A stretch of DNA of 5,760 nucleotides, taken from contig JASIJX010000065.1 in the NCBI GenBank assembly GCA_030049955.1, positions 1 through 5,760 of the forward strand. The letters are read 5' to 3'. Below are positions 5,561 to 5,760 of this stretch, in pieces (the stretch's first letter is position 1; each line of letters opens with the position of its first letter). The stretch comes from Acidobacteriaceae bacterium (GTDB lineage: Bacteria; Acidobacteriota; Terriglobia; Terriglobales; Acidobacteriaceae). Under the pieces are notes generated by a model. That model worked only from the letters and a program-made list of their open reading frames with translations, ran no database searches and was not told the DNA's origin. The position numbers and the translations under genes were made by a program.

Positions 5561-5602
5561 AGTATCTTCATTTTACATCGATTTCCAAAAAGCTGAGCAC
5601 TC

Positions 5603-5760
5603 TTACCTCCGCTCGCCCAGCGGAATATAGGGCGACGGATAGACCGGCCCGATGTACTCGGCGCGCGGGCGGATGAGCCGGTTGTCGTCGAGCTGCTCGA
5701 TGACGTGCGCGGCCCAGCCGGCGATGCGGCTGACGGCAAAAATCGGCGTGAACAGATCGA
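5603..5760 (-). CDS. gltA: Citrate synthase, C-terminal end (5' part off window)
   Basis: Citrate synthase condenses acetyl-CoA and oxaloacetate to citrate, the first step of the TCA cycle, in the cytosol. Only the last 51 codons and TAA (5603-5605) are here; the first complete codon ends at 5758 and the gene continues beyond the right edge. The reading begins DLFTPIFAVSRIAGW and contains AAHVIEQL, RLIRPRAEYIGP and the terminal YIPLGER. These match the conserved C-terminal substrate-binding arginine and GW-x-AH-x-x-EQ region and the RP-x-x-x-Y-x-G motif of citrate synthases. The frame is uninterrupted and GC-rich like the other housekeeping genes. The DUF2188 gene begins 42 nt downstream on the same strand. 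Confidence 0.93.
   Translation of the reverse strand, partial: DLFTPIFAVSRIAGWAAHVIEQLDDNRLIRPRAEYIGPVYPSPYIPLGERR

Noticed and set aside
5545..5739. 64-codon minus-strand open frame at the right end
   Set aside because: It is Ser/Arg-rich without motifs and overlaps citrate synthase, whose C-terminal motifs read cleanly in another frame.
1..5760. tRNA, rRNA, CRISPR array, insertion sequence or att-site flanks
   Set aside because: No cloverleaf-like sequence, regularly spaced repeats, transposase or long terminal repeats were recognised, including around the low-GC pair.

Overview
The window is 5.76 kb of GC-rich bacterial chromosome carrying seven protein genes, two of them cut by the window edges. 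The best guess at source is an acidobacterium (Acidobacteriota). That rests on the Hfq sequence, as I remember Hfq from that phylum, and on the high GC of the housekeeping genes (40 of 60 bases in one hflX line I counted). It is an inference.

Layout from left to right. (1) 2-577, plus strand: the C-terminal two thirds of a tartronate-semialdehyde reductase (GarR/GlxR type, beta-hydroxyacid dehydrogenase family). (2) 612-1847, minus strand, convergent with garR: a DegT/DnrJ/EryC1/StrS-type PLP aminotransferase. (3) 1848-2171: a 324-nt AT-richer divergent control region with several inverted repeats, a plausible hfq promoter and a structured hfq leader. (4) 2172-4545, plus strand: a compact hfq-hflX-NUDIX operon. 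hfq and hflX can overlap by 4 nt, and the NUDIX start lies 20 nt after hflX. (5) 4568-5560, minus strand: two genes of visibly lower GC (27-30 of 60 bases in three lines counted). One encodes a small DUF2188-type protein, the other a 206-aa protein with the hallmarks of a TIR/nucleoside-deoxyribosyltransferase-like fold. (6) 5603-5760, minus strand: the last 51 codons of citrate synthase, which is absent from a start-codon-based ORF scan because its start is off the window.

How the genes fit together. The hfq operon joins an RNA chaperone, a ribosome-associated GTPase and a nucleotide-sugar/ADP-ribose-type pyrophosphatase under what looks like a single promoter. The garR and aminotransferase genes are metabolic and end towards each other. 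The most unusual part is the pair at 4568-5560. It lies directly downstream of citrate synthase on the same strand, with gaps of 42 and 81 nt. It differs in base composition from its housekeeping neighbours and has the architecture small upstream gene plus larger putative nucleotide-active effector. I propose it as a candidate accessory module of defence or toxin-antitoxin type. That role is inference and nothing in the window proves it.
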